From an uncultured Dorea sp. (GTDB taxonomy: Bacteria > Bacillota > Clostridia > Lachnospirales > Lachnospiraceae), in assembly GCF_934294775.1 (NCBI RefSeq), contig NZ_CAKRAH010000007.1:30958-94957 (forward strand): DNA of 64,000 bases. Reading direction: 5' to 3'. Below the pieces are notes generated by a model. That model was not told where the DNA came from, did no database searches, and saw only the letters and a list, made by a program, of their open reading frames with translations. The position numbers and the translations under genes were made by a program. Within the stretch, counting starts at the first letter, position 1; each line of letters opens with the position of its first letter. Positions 52,579 through 62,786 of the stretch are shown here, piece by piece.

Positions 52579-54258
52579 GTGAAGGACAGACTTAATATTC
52601 CTGTAGGAATTTCCGATTTTAAGAAAATTCGGGAAAATGGATATTATTATGTAGATAAGAGTGGATTGCTGAAAGAACTATTAAAAAGAGAATCTGCAGA
52701 AGTTACACTGATTACCCGTCCAAGACGTTTTGGAAAAACAATGGGAATGAGCATGTTGGCTCATTTTTTGGATATACGTTTTGATAATAAAAAGTTATTT
52801 GATGGTCTTGAAATTGCAAAGGATGAGACATTATGCAACGCATGGATGAACCAGTGTCCGGTTGTATTTCTGACATTGAAAGATATTGACGGGCTTACAT
52901 TTGAAGATGCTTATGAAAGGCTTGCAGTTCAGATATCTAATCTGTATAAAGAACACGCATACTTGCTGGAAAATGAAAAAATGGATCTGGATGACAGGCA
53001 ACTTTTTAAAGATTTGAAAAGTGGGAATTCCGGAAAAATCCAGGTTGGACAATCGCTCTATACATTGATCAGACTGATGAGAGATTATTACGGCAAACAA
53101 GTTATTTTGCTGTTGGATGAATATGATGTACCAATGGCAAAAGCGAGCAGCAATGGTTATTATGAACAGATGCTGGACATCATGAAAGAGATTATGAGCA
53201 CAGCATTAAAAGATAATGCAGCACTTCAGTTTGCTGTAATTACAGGATGTCTTAAGATTGCGAAAGAAAGTATCTTTACAGGAACGAATAATTTTGTGTC
53301 AGATAATATTACAGATTCCAGATTTAATGAATATTTTGGTTTTACACAGGCTGAAGTGGATACTATTCTTTATGATGCCGGCACGACAGAACATGCGGAA
53401 GAAGTGAAAACATGGTATGATGGATATCATTTTGGACAATTTGATGTATACTGTCCATGGGATGTCATGAATTATATGCGTGATCTTCAGCGTGATCCCA
53501 AAGCAGCACCGGCAGGATACTGGAAGAATACGAGTGATAATGCAGTAATCCGGTCTTTTATCGATTATGCAGGAAGCAATATTACTAAGAAACTGGAAAC
53601 GTTGCTTGCCGGAGGATATATTGTACAACGGATTGATGAAAATCTCACGTATGATTATCTGCATTCATCGGAAGATAATCTTTGGAGTATTTTATATCTG
53701 ACAGGATATCTTACGAAAGTGAGGGAGGATAATCTAAAGGGATCTGTAAGAGATGGGATGGCGGCACTGGTGATTCCAAACGCAGAAATCCGGGAAATAT
53801 TTGAAATAACAATTATAAAATGGTTTGATGACAGTGCAAAAACCTGGAGTAGAAAAGGACTTTTTGATGCAGTATGGTCCGGGAACAGTGAAAGATTGAC
53901 CCATGAAATGAATACATTATTACGGAAAACGATCAGCTACCATGATTATAAAGAAGATTTTTATCATGCGTTTCTTGCCGGAATATTTACAGGAGCGGGT
54001 TATTCAGTGGAATCGAACCGTGAACATGGAGAAGGACGAAGTGATGTCGTCGTATATGATATCGCAAATGGAAGGGCTGCTGTTTTTGAGGCGAAAGTAT
54101 CTAAGAATATAGAAAAAATGGAAGCGGATAGTGATACAGCAATAAGACAAATAGCAGACCGTATGTATACAAAAGAGCTGGAAGAAGAGTATGATCAGAT
54201 ATTCAGTTATGGGATTGCATTCTTCAAAAAACGTTGTCTGGTAAAGAAAAGCAAATAG
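52579..54258 (+). CDS. AAA-ATPase-like/PD-(D/E)XK nuclease-like protein (DUF1703 type)
   Basis: The 559-residue protein has the N-terminal IPVGISDFKKIRENGYYYVDKS and the P-loop-like RPRRFGKTMGMSML (about residues 47-60) of AAA-ATPase_like proteins, and LLLDEYDVPM as Walker B. The C-terminus carries a PD-(D/E)XK signature (GRSDVVVYD, then VFEAKVSK, about residues 488-515). This architecture is multi-copy in many gut bacteria and its function is unknown; mobile-element or defence links have been proposed. The start is GTG with AAAGGAGGGAG upstream. No neighbour supports a system here. Confidence 0.88.
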   Translation: MKDRLNIPVGISDFKKIRENGYYYVDKSGLLKELLKRESAEVTLITRPRRFGKTMGMSMLAHFLDIRFDNKKLFDGLEIAKDETLCNAWMNQCPVVFLTLKDIDGLTFEDAYERLAVQISNLYKEHAYLLENEKMDLDDRQLFKDLKSGNSGKIQVGQSLYTLIRLMRDYYGKQVILLLDEYDVPMAKASSNGYYEQMLDIMKEIMSTALKDNAALQFAVITGCLKIAKESIFTGTNNFVSDNITDSRFNEYFGFTQAEVDTILYDAGTTEHAEEVKTWYDGYHFGQFDVYCPWDVMNYMRDLQRDPKAAPAGYWKNTSDNAVIRSFIDYAGSNITKKLETLLAGGYIVQRIDENLTYDYLHSSEDNLWSILYLTGYLTKVREDNLKGSVRDGMAALVIPNAEIREIFEITIIKWFDDSAKTWSRKGLFDAVWSGNSERLTHEMNTLLRKTISYHDYKEDFYHAFLAGIFTGAGYSVESNREHGEGRSDVVVYDIANGRAAVFEAKVSKNIEKMEADSDTAIRQIADRMYTKELEEEYDQIFSYGIAFFKKRCLVKKSK

Positions 54259-54280
54259 ATATTAGAATGCATGGCGATAC

Positions 54281-54327
54281 AAAAAGAGGGGTATGAATGA
54301 TTATAAATTCATACCTCTCTTTTTCTT
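54281..54327. terminator. bidirectional terminator
   Basis: AAAAAGAGgGGTATGAAT pairs with ATTCATACCtCTCTTTTT. It serves the AAA gene and the convergent PAP2 gene. Confidence 0.8.
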
Positions 54328-54328
54328 A

Positions 54329-54380
54329 CATGCCAAAGCATACAGGAGAAGCTGCCAGTGGCAGGTCCTCTGTATACCAT
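54329..54380. repeat. dispersed terminator-associated palindromic repeat, copy d (best full copy)
   Basis: It runs ATGCCAAAGCATACAGGAGA-AGCTGCCAGTGGCAGGT-CCTCTGTATACCAT, with inverted ends (CCAAAGCATACAGGAG versus CTCTGTATACCAT, imperfect) and a palindromic centre. It fills the 54-nt gap between the terminator and the PAP2 stop codon. Confidence 0.7.
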
Positions 54381-55049
54381 TTAAGTCGGCTGCTGGGAAA
54401 GCTTAGGAGCCTTCTTGTCAGCTGTTACATACACGAATGGATAAATGACACAAGCCATCGTAACGGCTGCAATCACGTCTGTTACCGAATGCTGTTTTAA
54501 GAACATGGTAGACAGAACGATAAGACCTGCCAGAACATAGGCACTGATCTGAATCCATCTGTGCTTTTTAAGATCATTACTGTGTGAAATTGCAATGCAG
54601 GCACCAAGCGAATTAAATACGTGAATACTAGGAAGTACGTTGGTTGGTGTATCTGCCTTATATATCATCTTTACCAGATCTGTAAATACGTTGTCCCTTG
54701 GAAAAACGGTTGGTCTCAAGTCTAATGCATTTGGGAAAATGGTGCAAATAATCAGGAAAACTGTCATTCCGGAGAATAAAAAAGCACACAGCCTGTAAAA
54801 TCCCCATTTATCCTTAATCAGGAAATAAGCCACTGTAACAGCGATAAATACAAACCATAATAAATATGGAACAATGAAATATTCTATAAAAGGAATATGA
54901 TTGTCAATTGGAGAATGAATCATGTAATGCCGTACATTTGTACGCCGCTCCAGATAAACAAACCATGGCATATAGATCAGGAAGTATAACAGTACCCAGG
55001 CGTGACGATATTTCTTCAAAAAACTCTTTGCTTTATCAATGGCCTTCAT
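54381..55049 (-). CDS. PAP2-superfamily phosphatase (membrane)
   Basis: The 222-residue membrane protein has five to six hydrophobic segments and PAP2-type motifs in the second half: PSIHVFNS (the PSGH-like motif, with Ile in place of Gly) and KQHSVTDVIAA (the second His and Asp). It could dephosphorylate a lipid phosphate or prenyl pyrophosphate in the membrane. The replacement of the motif-2 glycine resembles the PAP2_3/inositolphosphotransferase-like branch. A terminator and repeat follow it. Confidence 0.8.
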   Translation of the reverse strand: MKAIDKAKSFLKKYRHAWVLLYFLIYMPWFVYLERRTNVRHYMIHSPIDNHIPFIEYFIVPYLLWFVFIAVTVAYFLIKDKWGFYRLCAFLFSGMTVFLIICTIFPNALDLRPTVFPRDNVFTDLVKMIYKADTPTNVLPSIHVFNSLGACIAISHSNDLKKHRWIQISAYVLAGLIVLSTMFLKQHSVTDVIAAVTMACVIYPFVYVTADKKAPKLSQQPT

Positions 55050-55190
55050 ATGAACTACCCCTTTTTCAAAGCCTTTGCTATTATCTTATCTTGTTTCAAA
55101 GCGCATTATAACATGAAAAAATTGAATCAACAACCAAGTTCATGGAATCTTAACATTTTTCGAGCTTGCATGTCGTGCAATATTAATATA

Positions 55191-56012
55191 TTAATAATAC
55201 GCTTTCTTCCTCTCAAAAATCTGCATATCATAATGCATCTTTCCTTTTTTTAGTGCATCCGGTGTACGAAGCGTCCACACAGCAATCGGAAGACGGAGGA
55301 ATCTCTTAAGAAACCAGACTTCAAAGGACGGGAGATCTGCAAGTTTATAAGAGATGAAATCAGGTCTTCCAAGCACATTTCCAAGTAAATGCTTTACAAC
55401 AAAGGTCAGGATCCATGGTTCCGGGAGATTATCTGCTGTCAGATTGGAAGATAACTGACCGCGCAGTACATGTGGAACATGGCGCCTGAACCACCAGATG
55501 CCGAGTGTGTTAAAAGACTGTACCATAAAAGGTCCCTGATATCTGGAGAGCACATCCCAGGTCTTCTGACAGATTTTGAGTGAAGTTTTTGGAATCTTAA
55601 GTTCGATCAGCAGAGGAACCCGGCCGTCGACGAGAGAGAGCACATCCGTTAACAGAGGAATGGTCTCATCTGTGTTGGAAAGCCGGCAGGTCTTAAGTTC
55701 TTTGAGTGACAGATTTTCAATCTGTTCCGGTCGTCCGCAGATGCGTTCCAGAGTATCATCGTGAAAAACGATCAGCTGTCCGTCTTTGGAAAGATGAACA
55801 TCCAATTCGATTCCGTAACCACGGGAAATAGCTGCGCGGAAAGATGGAATCGAGTTTTCGGGGATTCCTTTTTCGATACAATGGTAACCTCTGTGAGCAA
55901 ACATCGTATGAAGAAACGGATGAATCTGTCGCTTCCTGGAACGTCTTGGCCAGATCAGATAAAAATACGAAGCAACGAAAAATGTAATAATTCCGAAAAT
56001 CAACAAAAGCAT
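55191..56012 (-). CDS. glycerophosphodiester phosphodiesterase, membrane-anchored
   Basis: The 273-residue protein has an N-terminal membrane segment (residues 1-20) and a GDPD barrel: FAHRGYHCIEKGIPENSIPS (catalytic His and Glu/Asn), GIELDVHLSKDGQLIVFHDD with metal ligands, and PLLIELK. It hydrolyses glycerophosphodiesters such as deacylated phospholipids or lipoteichoic-acid fragments to glycerol-3-phosphate at the membrane. GGAGGACATT supports ATG 56012. Same strand as DagK upstream, with 76 nt between; a lipid-recycling group is plausible. Confidence 0.92.
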   Translation of the reverse strand: MLLLIFGIITFFVASYFYLIWPRRSRKRQIHPFLHTMFAHRGYHCIEKGIPENSIPSFRAAISRGYGIELDVHLSKDGQLIVFHDDTLERICGRPEQIENLSLKELKTCRLSNTDETIPLLTDVLSLVDGRVPLLIELKIPKTSLKICQKTWDVLSRYQGPFMVQSFNTLGIWWFRRHVPHVLRGQLSSNLTADNLPEPWILTFVVKHLLGNVLGRPDFISYKLADLPSFEVWFLKRFLRLPIAVWTLRTPDALKKGKMHYDMQIFERKKAYY

Positions 56013-56088
56013 AGTAATGTCCTCCTATCACAGGATCGCCGTAAACATAGAATTATATGGGCAATCCAAAACAATCAGAATGTGTACA

Positions 56089-57012
56089 TTATTTGCATGG
56101 TGTGATGATACGAAGTTTCTGATCTTCCAGGTGAACATGGATTTCTTTTTGTAAGAATACAGGTTCGCCGTCAGTATGTACAGGAAGTGCACGGTCACTG
56201 GTGACTGTAACTTCCGTGCAGGTATCGATATTGATTCCCCGGAAGCGTGTATGCCAGCCTTTAAAGGCAGTCGGCAGCAGGCAGAGAACCTTAAGCCTTG
56301 GAAGATCTGAGACAGTAATGATATCCAGCCTGTCATCACTGCAGTCGGCAGCAGGGCAGAAGCGGAAGCCTCCTCCTTCATAGCCGAGATTCATAACAGC
56401 TGTAAAGTAGACTTTGTGATAAGTCTTTGTAATACCGTCTTCGGTTGTAATGGTCATCGTTACAGGTTTTAATGTCAGAAGTTTATGAAGTGCAACGCCA
56501 AGATAAGTAAGTTTTCCAAGTTTCAGACGGTTTAGGAATGCTTTCAAAGGAGTCACCATCACCTGATGGCAGACAGCAGCATCGAATCCAAGACCGGTAC
56601 TTACAGCGAAGCGGCGGTGCTTATCTTCATAATCAAGCACACCGATGTTCATATAAGTATAATGCGTCGGCGCAAGGATTTCGTCAAGAGCTTCCTGAAT
56701 ATCCGTCGGAAGTCCGATACCTCTTGCAAAGTCATTGCCGGAACCAAGAGGAAGATATCCAAGCGTAACCTTGTCAAGAAAGGCGATTCCATCGATAACC
56801 TCATTCAAAGTCCCGTCGCCGCCAAGCACAACGATGGTATGATGTTCCCCGTCAGAAGTAAGATCGTGCACCAGTCTGGTAGCATGGTGCTGGTATTTGG
56901 TAAATAGAACCTGATAGGTAATCTTTCTATCTTTTAAGATCAGCTCAATCTGCTTCCAGAGCAGGATACCCCTGCCGGATCTGGCATTGGGATTGGCAAT
57001 AAATGTGTACAT
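56089..57012 (-). CDS. diacylglycerol kinase family lipid kinase (YegS/DagK-like)
   Basis: The 307-residue protein has the kinase signature: FIANPNARSGRG (residues 4-15), VVLGGDGTLNEVIDG (about 61-75) and PLGSGNDFARGIGLP (about 88-102), plus the C-terminal beta domain (HTDGEP). It phosphorylates a lipid such as diacylglycerol. A downstream GDPD and PAP2 suggest joint phospholipid turnover. AAAGGATG precedes the ATG. TetR is directly upstream on the same strand with 26 nt between. Confidence 0.92.
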   Translation of the reverse strand: MYTFIANPNARSGRGILLWKQIELILKDRKITYQVLFTKYQHHATRLVHDLTSDGEHHTIVVLGGDGTLNEVIDGIAFLDKVTLGYLPLGSGNDFARGIGLPTDIQEALDEILAPTHYTYMNIGVLDYEDKHRRFAVSTGLGFDAAVCHQVMVTPLKAFLNRLKLGKLTYLGVALHKLLTLKPVTMTITTEDGITKTYHKVYFTAVMNLGYEGGGFRFCPAADCSDDRLDIITVSDLPRLKVLCLLPTAFKGWHTRFRGINIDTCTEVTVTSDRALPVHTDGEPVFLQKEIHVHLEDQKLRIITPCK

Positions 57013-57038
57013 ATATAATCATCCTTTGTATACAATAA

Positions 57039-57641
57039 TTAAAATAATCCGTTCAGGTACGTTTCTAAAGAACGCTGCATATTTCCTTCAAAGTCAGCAT
57101 TTCCACTTTTCAGACACCATTCGAATACATTTCCGATGACGATCATACGGATGTCAGTGGTAATATCTTCCAGATCCGCAGAAGGAGAGATGATGCCTGC
57201 GTCAATCACACGTTTCAGATAATCATGAACCGTGATGATTGGATAAGGACGTTCTGTACGGCTTAAAGGGTTCAGGGACTGATTCTTTGGTGTATAGTAA
57301 TTGGCCATAAATTCAACTCCGAGCTCTTCACAGTAGTGGACATAATTAAGGTAGACAGAGATAATCGCTTTCTTTGTCTCACCGGCATTAGCAGGAAGAC
57401 CGAGCAGATCCGGGTCCATGCTTGGCTGTTCTTCAATATAATAGGAAAGAAGATCATCCTTTGTTTTAAAATGATGATAAAAGCTCCCGTTAGAAACACC
57501 TGCTTCTTCGCAGATGTTTTTAATAGAAAGCTGTTCATATCCCTGCTTTTGCAAGATGCGTTTGGCTGCCTGGAAGATTTTTGCCTTCGTTTCTCTGGAT
57601 TTGATTTGTTGTTTTGAGAGTCCCTGTGTTTCCTGATTCAT
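57039..57641 (-). CDS. TetR-family transcriptional regulator
   Basis: The 200-residue protein has the TetR DNA-binding domain at residues 14-62 (AKIFQAAKRILQKQGYEQLSIKNICEEAG, VSNGSFYHHFKTKDDLL) and a variable ligand domain. First gene of the minus-strand group, so it may regulate itself and the downstream DagK/GDPD genes; no operator was identified with confidence. Confidence 0.93.
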   Translation of the reverse strand: MNQETQGLSKQQIKSRETKAKIFQAAKRILQKQGYEQLSIKNICEEAGVSNGSFYHHFKTKDDLLSYYIEEQPSMDPDLLGLPANAGETKKAIISVYLNYVHYCEELGVEFMANYYTPKNQSLNPLSRTERPYPIITVHDYLKRVIDAGIISPSADLEDITTDIRMIVIGNVFEWCLKSGNADFEGNMQRSLETYLNGLF

Positions 57642-57872
57642 AAGTAAAACCTCTTTTTAGTCTTTATATTTCCTAATAAGTTCAATTATGTTCAGTATAA
57701 CACAGGAAAAATGTATTTTCAAGAAAACAGAGTGAACTCTGTATTGTCCATTCCATTGCATAGAGTAGTGAATTCAGTTATAATTATCCGCGGTGACAAG
57801 GGGAAATTTTGCTGTTGTACACACAGTGCTGAAAACCCCTTTTGAATACAGCAGAAAGGTATAGGCAAATGT

Positions 57873-60029
57873 ATGGATATTAATCAGGTGATTACCGGAG
57901 AACTTGGTGTCAAAAGATGGCAGGTAGATGCTGCGGTAAAATTAATTGATGAAGGCAACACGATTCCATTTATCGCAAGATATAGAAAAGAAGCAACGGG
58001 AACGCTGGACGATGCACAGCTTAGAACCCTGCATGAAAGATTGTTATATCTGCGCAATCTGGAAGAAAAGAAAGAACAGGTATTGGCAAGCATCGAAGAA
58101 CAGGGAAAGCTTACAGAAGACCTTAAGAAGCAGATCCTGGCAGCAGAGACGCTGGTTGTGGTAGAGGATCTGTACCGTCCGTACCGACCGAAAAGGCGGA
58201 CACGTGCAACCATCGCAAAAGAAAAAGGACTGGAACCACTGGCAGCACTTATTACATTACAGAAGGCTGATAAGCCGGTAGAGACTTATGCACTCGAATA
58301 TGTGAATCCGGAAAAAGAAGTTGCTACTGCAAAAGAAGCAGTTGACGGGGCAAAGGATATCATTGCAGAATCTGTATCAGATGAAGCAGATTACAGAAGC
58401 TGGATCAGAAAAGCAACCATGCAGAAGGGAAAAGTCATTTCCCAGGCAAAGGATGAAAAGGCAGAATCGGTCTATGAGATGTATTATGACTTTGAAGAGC
58501 CGGTCAGCAAGCTTGCAGGACACCGCGTGCTTGCACTCAACAGAGGGGAAAAAGAAAAATTCCTGAATGTTAAGATCGAAGCACCACAGGAAGACATCAT
58601 CCGTTATCTGGAAAAGAAGATGATCCATGGGGACAATCCATATACAACTCCAATTCTACAGGAAGTAGCAGAAGACAGTTATAAGCGTCTGATCGCGCCG
58701 GCAATCGAAAGGGAAATCCGCAGTGAATTGACAGAAAAAGCAGAAGATGGGGCAATCAGTGTATTTAAAAAGAACCTGCACCAGCTTCTGATGCAGCCTC
58801 CGATCGTCGGACAGACGGTTCTTGGATGGGATCCGGCCTTCCGTACAGGCTGTAAGCTTGCAGTAGTAGATCCGACCGGAAAAGTCATTGGAACGACGGT
58901 TATCTATCCGACGGCACCGACAACACCGAAGAAGATCGAAGCGTCCAAAGATTTATTAAAGAAGATTATTCCAAAATACAATATCACACTGATCTCAGTG
59001 GGAAATGGAACCGCATCCAGAGAATCAGAGCAGTTCATTGTAGAACTCTTAAAAGAAATTCCACAAAAAGTGCAGTATGTAATTGTAAATGAAGCAGGGG
59101 CTTCGGTATATTCAGCAAGTAAGCTTGCGTCGGAAGAATTTCCGAAATTTGACGTAGGACAGAGAAGTGCGACGTCCATCGCAAGAAGACTGCAGGATCC
59201 GCTTGCCGAACTTGTAAAGATTGATCCAAAATCAATCGGAGTCGGTCAGTATCAGCACGATATGAATCAGAAAAAGCTAAGCGAGGCATTATCAGGAGTT
59301 GTAGAAGACTGTGTGAATAAAGTAGGAGTTGATCTGAACACGGCTTCAGCACCGCTTCTTTCATATATTTCCGGAATCTCTGGTGCAATTGCTAAGAATA
59401 TTGTGGCATACAGAGAGGAAAACGGAAGATTCACAGATCGTAAACAGCTGTTAAAGGTTGCAAAACTTGGACCAAAAGCATTCGAACAGTGTGCCGGGTT
59501 TATGAGAATCCAGGGCGGAGACAATCCGTTAGACGGAACAAGCGTGCATCCGGAATCTTACGAAGCAGCAGAAAAACTTCTGAAAAAACAGGGATTTTCA
59601 CTGGATGATATTGCAGGCGGAAAACTGACAGGTCTTTCACTTACAATCGGTGATTATGCGAAGGTTGCAAAAGAACTGGAGATTGGTGAGATTACCTTAA
59701 GAGATATCGTAAAAGAGCTTGAAAAACCAGGCCGTGATCCACGTGACGAGATGCCAAAACCAATCTTAAGAACAGATGTCCTGGATATGAAAGACTTAAA
59801 AGAGGGCATGATCTTAAAAGGAACAGTAAGAAATGTAATTGACTTTGGTGTATTTGTCGATATCGGAGTACATCAGGATGGACTGGTTCACATTTCCGAA
59901 ATTACAGATAAGAAATTTATTAAGCATCCACTGGAAGTAGTAAGTGTAGGAGACATTGTGGATGTAAAGGTCATGAGCGTAGATCTGAAAAAGAAGAGAA
60001 TCCAGCTTACGATGAAGGGGATTAATTAA
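57873..60029 (+). CDS. tex: Tex-family RNA-binding protein
   Basis: The 718-residue protein is full-length Tex: an N-terminal helical domain (PFIARYRKEATGTLDDAQLR), a YqgF/RNase-H-like domain (LGWDPAFRTGCKLAVVD), tandem helix-hairpin-helix (NTASAPLLSYISGISGAIAKNIV) and a C-terminal S1 domain (GMILKGTVRNVIDFGVFVDIGVHQDGLVHISE). Homologue of eukaryotic Spt6, implicated in transcription and RNA metabolism. Starts at ATG 57873, monocistronic, and is followed by repeat copy e. Confidence 0.96.
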   Translation: MDINQVITGELGVKRWQVDAAVKLIDEGNTIPFIARYRKEATGTLDDAQLRTLHERLLYLRNLEEKKEQVLASIEEQGKLTEDLKKQILAAETLVVVEDLYRPYRPKRRTRATIAKEKGLEPLAALITLQKADKPVETYALEYVNPEKEVATAKEAVDGAKDIIAESVSDEADYRSWIRKATMQKGKVISQAKDEKAESVYEMYYDFEEPVSKLAGHRVLALNRGEKEKFLNVKIEAPQEDIIRYLEKKMIHGDNPYTTPILQEVAEDSYKRLIAPAIEREIRSELTEKAEDGAISVFKKNLHQLLMQPPIVGQTVLGWDPAFRTGCKLAVVDPTGKVIGTTVIYPTAPTTPKKIEASKDLLKKIIPKYNITLISVGNGTASRESEQFIVELLKEIPQKVQYVIVNEAGASVYSASKLASEEFPKFDVGQRSATSIARRLQDPLAELVKIDPKSIGVGQYQHDMNQKKLSEALSGVVEDCVNKVGVDLNTASAPLLSYISGISGAIAKNIVAYREENGRFTDRKQLLKVAKLGPKAFEQCAGFMRIQGGDNPLDGTSVHPESYEAAEKLLKKQGFSLDDIAGGKLTGLSLTIGDYAKVAKELEIGEITLRDIVKELEKPGRDPRDEMPKPILRTDVLDMKDLKEGMILKGTVRNVIDFGVFVDIGVHQDGLVHISEITDKKFIKHPLEVVSVGDIVDVKVMSVDLKKKRIQLTMKGIN

Positions 60030-60060
60030 AAGTAATATCAGATGTAAAGCGTGTCTGAAT

Positions 60061-60105
60061 CACCATGCGTTCGGAAGGAACTGACGGTGGCAGGTCCTGC
60101 AGATA
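60061..60105 (+). repeat. dispersed palindromic repeat, divergent copy e
   Basis: ACCATGCGTTCGGAAGGAAC followed by TGACGGTGGCAGGTCCTGC matches the right half of copy d (GTGGCAGGTCCT). The left end is changed. It lies about 30 nt after the tex stop; no clear terminator separates them. Confidence 0.4.
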
Positions 60106-60159
60106 TAAAGAATTTTATACAGGCGGAGAATAAAAAAATAAATATGAAGGTGTGGCGTA

Positions 60160-61104
60160 ATGGGGAATGCCACATTTGTACAAAGTATACAGAGAGGATT
60201 GGAAGCAATGAAGAATAATTGGGGAAAAACTTTGATGACACTGCTCGGTGTACTGGGCGGAAATCTTACGCTGGCTTTTGCAGTAGCAGCTTTTATCGTA
60301 CCTAATGGAATTATTATGGGCGGGGCAACAGGTATCGGTCTTACAATCAGCCATTATTTACCGGTTAATCTGTCTGTGATCATATTTGCAGTCAATGCGA
60401 TGCTGTTCATTTTAGGAGCGGTATTTCTTGGAAAAAAATTCGCACTGACAACGATTATAAGTACATTTACCTATCCGGTATTTTTATCGGTTGTACAGTC
60501 GATTCCGGGGATTGATCACGTGACAGATAATGCAATGCTGGCAGCTTTGTATGGAGGTGTGATACTTGGAATCGGAATTGGTCTTGTGGTAAGAGTTGGA
60601 TCTTCTACAGGAGGAACAGATATCCTTGCACTTGTGTTACACAAATGGTTCCATATCCCGGTTGCTGTATTTTTATATATTGTAGATTTTTCTGTTCTGG
60701 GAATCCAGATGCTGTTTTCTGATTCGGAACAGATTCTGTATGGTATTTTGAACCTGGTTTTAAGTACCATCGTTTTAAACCGTATGATGCTCCTTGGAAA
60801 ATCACAGATCCAGCTCTTTGTAATATCGGATAAATATAGAGAAATCCGTGAAAAAGTGTTAAAAGAAATCGATGCAGGAGTAACGATGGTAGATATCGAG
60901 ACCGGATACGGAGAAAAGAAGCAGCAGGGGGTATTATGTGTCATCCACAGCAGAAAACTATATTCTGTAAAGGAAGCAATCCAGGAGATTGATCCGAAAG
61001 CATTTATTACGATCACACAGATCAACGAAGTAAGAGGACGTGGATTTACCATGGAAAAGCTTCGTTATGATGAGGTGAACGAGAACAAAATTACGAAAAA
61101 CTAG
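60160..61104 (+). CDS. YitT-family membrane protein
   Basis: The 314-residue protein has five to six membrane segments (residues about 20-180) and a C-terminal DUF2179 soluble domain (about 220-300: SDKYREIREKVLKEIDAGVTMV, GVLCVIHSRKL). YitT proteins are widespread in Firmicutes with unknown transport-like function. The start is uncertain: ATG 60160 is kept because AAGGTG is nearby; ATG 60208 (MKNNWGK) follows GAGAGGA and would also give a complete first membrane segment. Confidence 0.88.
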   Translation: MGNATFVQSIQRGLEAMKNNWGKTLMTLLGVLGGNLTLAFAVAAFIVPNGIIMGGATGIGLTISHYLPVNLSVIIFAVNAMLFILGAVFLGKKFALTTIISTFTYPVFLSVVQSIPGIDHVTDNAMLAALYGGVILGIGIGLVVRVGSSTGGTDILALVLHKWFHIPVAVFLYIVDFSVLGIQMLFSDSEQILYGILNLVLSTIVLNRMMLLGKSQIQLFVISDKYREIREKVLKEIDAGVTMVDIETGYGEKKQQGVLCVIHSRKLYSVKEAIQEIDPKAFITITQINEVRGRGFTMEKLRYDEVNENKITKN

Positions 61105-61166
61105 ACTTTACTCGTATTGTGAGTTAGAATGTTAACAAAGAATGAAGGAAGGAAGAGGTATCATTT

Positions 61167-62786
61167 ATGGAGACGTATACTGGCAAATCAATATTTAAAG
61201 GAATTGCAATTGGAAAAATATTGTTCTACCAGAAGGGAGAACAACCTGTAAAACGTATGAAAATAGAAGATACTGCTGAGCAGATCAAACGTTATGAGGA
61301 TGCCCGCGCAAAAGCAGCAGAGCAGTTACAGGGACTGTATGAAAAAGCGTTAAAAGAAGTTGGAGAAGCGAACGCAGCTGTATTTGAAGTACATCAGATG
61401 ATGCTGGAAGACGATGATTATATCGATTCTGTTGTCAATATCATCGAGACACAGCAGGTAAATGCAGAATTCGCTGTAGCAACTACCGGAGACAACTTTG
61501 CAAAAATGTTTGCTGAAATGGAAGACGATTACTTCAAGGCAAGAGCGGCAGACGTAAAAGACATTTCCGAGCGTATGGTAAATATCTTAAGCGGTAATGA
61601 AAGCGGCGGAGCAATCGGAGACGAACCTGTAATCGTAGTAGCAGAAGACCTTGCACCAAGTGAAACAGTTCAGATGGACAAAGAAAAACTTCTGGCATTT
61701 GTAACAAGACTTGGATCTGCAAACTCTCATACAGCAATTCTTGCCAGAACAATGAATATCCCGGCATTGATTGAAGTAGACATCAAAGAAGAGTGGAATG
61801 GTAAGATGGCAGTTGTAGATGGCTATACAGGCACATTCTACATTGATCCGGATGAAGAGACTCTTAAGAAAATGCAGGAGAAAAAGGAAGAAGACATCAA
61901 AGCAAGAGAACTTCTTCAGGAATTAAAAGGAAAAGAAGACGTTACTGTAGATGGAAAACATATCAAATTATATGCCAATATCGGTGGAGTAAAAGACGTT
62001 GCAAGTGTACTTGCCAATGATGCAGCCGGAATCGGTCTGTTCAGAAGTGAATTCTTATATCTGGAAGCAGATAATTATCCGGATGAAGAAGCGCAGTTCC
62101 AGGCATACAAGACAGTTGCAGAGAACATGGCAGGTAAAAAAGTAATCGTACGTACACTTGATATCGGAGCAGATAAGCAGGTAGATTACTTCAACCTGGA
62201 TCACGAAGAGAACCCGGCTATGGGATACCGTGCAATCCGTATCTGCTTAGACAGAAGAGATATCTTCCGTACACAGCTTCGTGCACTGTTACGTGCCAGT
62301 GCTTATGGTAATATCGGAATTATGTATCCAATGATCATCTCTGTAGATGAAGTAAAAGAAATCAAGAAGATCGTAGAGTCTATCAAGGCAGAACTGACAG
62401 AAAAAGGAATCGAGTATGGTAATATAGAACAGGGTATCATGATCGAGACACCTGCAGCAGTTATGATCAGTGACCTTCTGGCAGAAGAAGTAGACTTCTT
62501 CAGTATCGGAACAAACGATCTGACCCAGTATACACTGGCAATCGACAGACAGAACAGTAAACTTGACAACATCTACGATGCACATCATCCGGCAGTACTC
62601 CGCATGATCCAGAAGACGATCGAAAATGGACACAAGGCAGGATGCTGGGTTGGTATCTGTGGAGAACTCGGAGCAGACATGACTCTGACAGAGACATTCC
62701 TTAAGATGGGAATCGACGAATTATCCGTATCACCAACATTCGTACTCCCAATCAGAAAACTGATCCGCGAGATGAGCACAAAATAA
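61167..62786 (+). CDS. ptsI: phosphoenolpyruvate-protein phosphotransferase (PTS enzyme I)
   Basis: Enzyme I passes phosphate from PEP to HPr. The 539-residue protein lacks a few dozen residues compared with the 570-575 of Bacillus and Escherichia EI. It has the phospho-His188 in NSHTAILARTMNIPAL, the PEP-binding IGLFRSEFLYL, RTLDIGADKQ, and the active-site GICGELGADM cysteine near the C-terminus. GAAGGAAGG precedes the ATG. HPr is not adjacent. It serves the PTS at 40699. Confidence 0.97.
   Translation: METYTGKSIFKGIAIGKILFYQKGEQPVKRMKIEDTAEQIKRYEDARAKAAEQLQGLYEKALKEVGEANAAVFEVHQMMLEDDDYIDSVVNIIETQQVNAEFAVATTGDNFAKMFAEMEDDYFKARAADVKDISERMVNILSGNESGGAIGDEPVIVVAEDLAPSETVQMDKEKLLAFVTRLGSANSHTAILARTMNIPALIEVDIKEEWNGKMAVVDGYTGTFYIDPDEETLKKMQEKKEEDIKARELLQELKGKEDVTVDGKHIKLYANIGGVKDVASVLANDAAGIGLFRSEFLYLEADNYPDEEAQFQAYKTVAENMAGKKVIVRTLDIGADKQVDYFNLDHEENPAMGYRAIRICLDRRDIFRTQLRALLRASAYGNIGIMYPMIISVDEVKEIKKIVESIKAELTEKGIEYGNIEQGIMIETPAAVMISDLLAEEVDFFSIGTNDLTQYTLAIDRQNSKLDNIYDAHHPAVLRMIQKTIENGHKAGCWVGICGELGADMTLTETFLKMGIDELSVSPTFVLPIRKLIREMSTK

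Noticed and set aside
52579..54258. Phage defence system
   Set aside because: A single AAA/PD-(D/E)XK protein with no partner genes and no mobile-element context; function not supported.
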